Below, piece by piece: positions 61,838-64,000 of a DNA stretch of 64,000 nucleotides. The DNA comes from Mercurialis annua. Taxonomy: Eukaryota > Streptophyta > Magnoliopsida > Malpighiales > Euphorbiaceae. Below the pieces are notes generated by a model. That model had not been told where the DNA came from, did no database searches, and worked only from the letters and a program-made list of their open reading frames with translations. A program made the translations under genes and the position numbers. The stretch lies in the NCBI RefSeq assembly GCF_937616625.2, contig NC_065572.1, positions 43,675,653-43,739,652 of the forward strand, written 5' to 3'. How positions within the stretch are numbered: the first letter of the stretch is position 1; every line of letters begins with the position of its first letter.

Positions 61838-64000
61838 ATGTTTCTCATATTTAACAATTTAAGACAAACGTTTACAAAATTTACGAAACAAAACCAAGAG
61901 TTTCACCTTTTTAGCAATTTCAGCCAAACGTTTACAAACGTTACGAAACAAATCTAAACGTTTCACATTTTTAGCGATTTAAGCCAAACGTTTACAAACG
62001 GTACGAAAGAAATCCAAACGTTTCACCTTTTTAGGGATTTAAGACAAACGTTTGCAAACGCTACGAAATCAATCCAAACGTTTCACCTTTTTAGCGATTT
62101 AAGCCAAACATTTACAAACGTTGAAACAAATCCAAATGTTTCCCAATTTTAGCGATTTAAGCCAACGTTTAAAACGTTACAAAACAAATCCAAACATTTC
62201 ACCTTTTTGGCGATTTATGCCAAACGTTTACAAACGTTACGAACAAATCCAAACGTTTCCCCCTTTTAGGGATTTAAGCCAAACGTTTACAAAAATTACA
62301 AAACAAATCCAAACGTTTCCCCTTTTAGCGATTTAAGCCAAATATTTACAAACGTTGGGAAACAAATCCAAACGTTTCTCATATTTAATAATTTAATCCA
62401 AACGTTTACAAACGTTACGAAACAAAACCAAGTGTTTCAGCTATTCAGCAATTTAAGCCAAACTTTGCGAAACAAATTCAAACGTTTCACCTTTTTATCG
62501 ATATAAGCCAAACGTTTCACCTTTTTAGCGATTGAAGCCAAACATTTACAAACATGAAAACCAAACTTTCAAAATGTTATGAAACGAATCCAAACGTTTA
62601 CAAAAGTTACAAAACAACACCAAACGTTTCCCCATTTTAGCGATTTAAGCCAAACGTTTAGAATAGTTACGAAACAAAACCAAACGATGGTAAACGTTAC
62701 GAATTAAATCTAAACGTTTCACATTTTTAGTGATTTAAGCCAAACGTTACGAAACAAATTAAAACGTTTCACCATTTTAGTGATTGAAGCCAAACATTTA
62801 CAAACGTGATGAAAAAAATCCAAACGTTACGAAACGAATCCAAACATTTACAAAAAATACAAAACAACACAAAACGTTTCCCCGTTTTAGCGATTTAAGC
62901 CAAACGTTTATAAACGTTACGAAACAAAACCAAACGATGGTAAAAGTTACGAAACAAATCCAAACGTTTCACATTTTTAGTGATTTAAGCCAAACATTTA
63001 CAAACGTTACGAAACAAATCCAAACGTTTCACCATTTTAGTGATTGAAGCCAAACATTTACAAACGTTATGAAAAAAATCCAAACGTTTCGAAACAAATC
63101 AAAACGTTTAAAACGTTACGAAACAAATCAAACTGTTTCACCTTTTTAGCAATTTAAGCCGAACGTTTACAAAGGTTACAAAACAAAACCAAACGTTTCA
63201 CCTTTTTAGCAATTTAAACCAAACGTTTACAAATGTTACGAAACAAATCCAAACGTTTCACCTTTTTAGCGATTTAGGACAAATGTACACAAACTTTACG
63301 AAACAAATCAAAACGTTTCACCTTTTAGCGATTTAAGCCAAACGTTTACAAATGTTGGGAAACAAATCTAAACATTTCTCATATTTAATAATTTAAGCCA
63401 AACATTTACAAACGATACGAAACAAAACCAAGTGTTTCACCTATTCAGCAATTTAAGCCAAACGTTAACAAACGTTACGAAACAAATCCAAACGTTTCAC
63501 CTTTTTAACGATTTGAGCCAAACGTTTACAAACGTTACGAAACAAATCCAAACGTTTCACCTTTTAGCGATTTAAGCCAAACGTCGAAAAACGTTACGAA
63601 AAAAACCAAACGTTTAAAATGTTACGAAACAAATCCAAACGTTTCACCTTTTAACCGATTTAAGCCAAACTTTTGGAAACGATACAAAATAAATCCAAAT
63701 GTTTCACCTTTTTAGCGATTTAAGCCAAACGTTTACAATCGGTACGAAACAAATCCAAACGTTTCCCCTTTTTAGCGATTTAAGCCAAACGTTTACAAAC
63801 GCTACAAAATCAATCTAAACGTTTCCCCTTTTTAGCACTATAAGCCAAACGTTTATAATCGACATGAAACAAATCCAAACGTTTCACCTTTTCATCGATT
63901 TAAGCCAAACGTTTCACCTTTTTAGCGATTTAAGCCAAACGTTTACAAACGTTAAAACCAAACTTTCAAAACGTTACGAAACGAATCCAAACGTTTACAA
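61838..64000 (+). repeat. 60-bp satellite, HOR-A copy k (partial, right edge)
   Basis: Continues the 2.26-kb unit of copy j with few differences and leaves the window within the array, at the section that in other copies lies shortly before the AAACCAAACTTTCAAAACG block. No genes. Confidence 0.92.

Noticed and set aside
329..63047. Many open frames with TFTNVTKQIQ/FHLFSDLSQ-type repeats on the plus strand, and KRLDLFRN-type frames on the minus strand
   Set aside because: They are translations of the 60-bp satellite in both directions, broken by slips and stops, without introns, promoters or any known domain.
1..64000. CENP-B box in the monomer
   Set aside because: TTACGAAAC/GTTTCGTAA is reminiscent but lacks the required spacing and CGGG half of the box.
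1..64000. tRNA, rRNA or 5S genes hidden in the array
   Set aside because: No A/B box pairs, cloverleaf or rDNA sequence was recognised; the initiator-tRNA match at 13768 is a primer binding site.

Overview
This window is non-coding satellite heterochromatin from a plant nuclear genome. The plant assignment rests on a plant-type Ty3/gypsy chromovirus with an initiator-Met tRNA primer site, a plant-type Ty1/copia element, a Mutator-like MITE and absence of any bacterial gene organisation. I cannot name the species. About 47.3 kb of the 64 kb is one tandem satellite with a 60-bp monomer (roughly 790 copies), AT-rich, with three AACGTT palindromes and five CpGs per consensus monomer. The satellite runs off both ends of the window. 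The only intact protein-coding gene is the gag-pol of the chromovirus.

Layout: satellite 1-6328; palindromic 289-bp Mutator-like MITE 6329-6617; satellite to 13677; intact chromodomain Ty3/gypsy element 13678-19255 with identical, very short 86-bp LTRs; satellite stub 19256-19692; solo copia LTR 19693-21682; satellite 21683-36113; copia element with two 1993-bp LTRs and a dead coding body 36114-44965; satellite 44966-64000. All four insertions have perfect target-site duplications, and the three LTR insertions lie in the same orientation.

The satellite is hierarchical. Monomers are arranged in a higher-order repeat (HOR) of about 3.6 kb (about 60 monomers of 60 bp), recognised by the landmark TTTCTCATATTTAAC at 2455, 7397, 11016, 22173, 24971, 34399, 46749, 50435, 53321, 56885, 59575 and 61838. 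When inserted elements are subtracted, spacing returns to 3.5-3.7 kb for the long type; a short type (2.3-2.9 kb) lacks a set of monomers marked ACAGGACG. Between 25.7 and 31.8 kb a second HOR family (block B, period 1734/1795 bp) intervenes, followed by an irregular block C ending at an inverted-repeat junction at 34239-34280, where the 3.6-kb HOR resumes. A 1015-bp segment (17 monomers) is freshly duplicated at 3.2-5.2 kb.

The elements look younger than the last HOR expansion: each sits in one HOR copy only, and uninterrupted paralogous sites are present elsewhere in the window. The chromovirus is potentially autonomous. The copia element's LTRs are nearly identical but its body is full of stops, so it was probably moved in trans. 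The region is a reasonable candidate for (peri)centromeric or knob heterochromatin, but nothing in the sequence proves centromere function.
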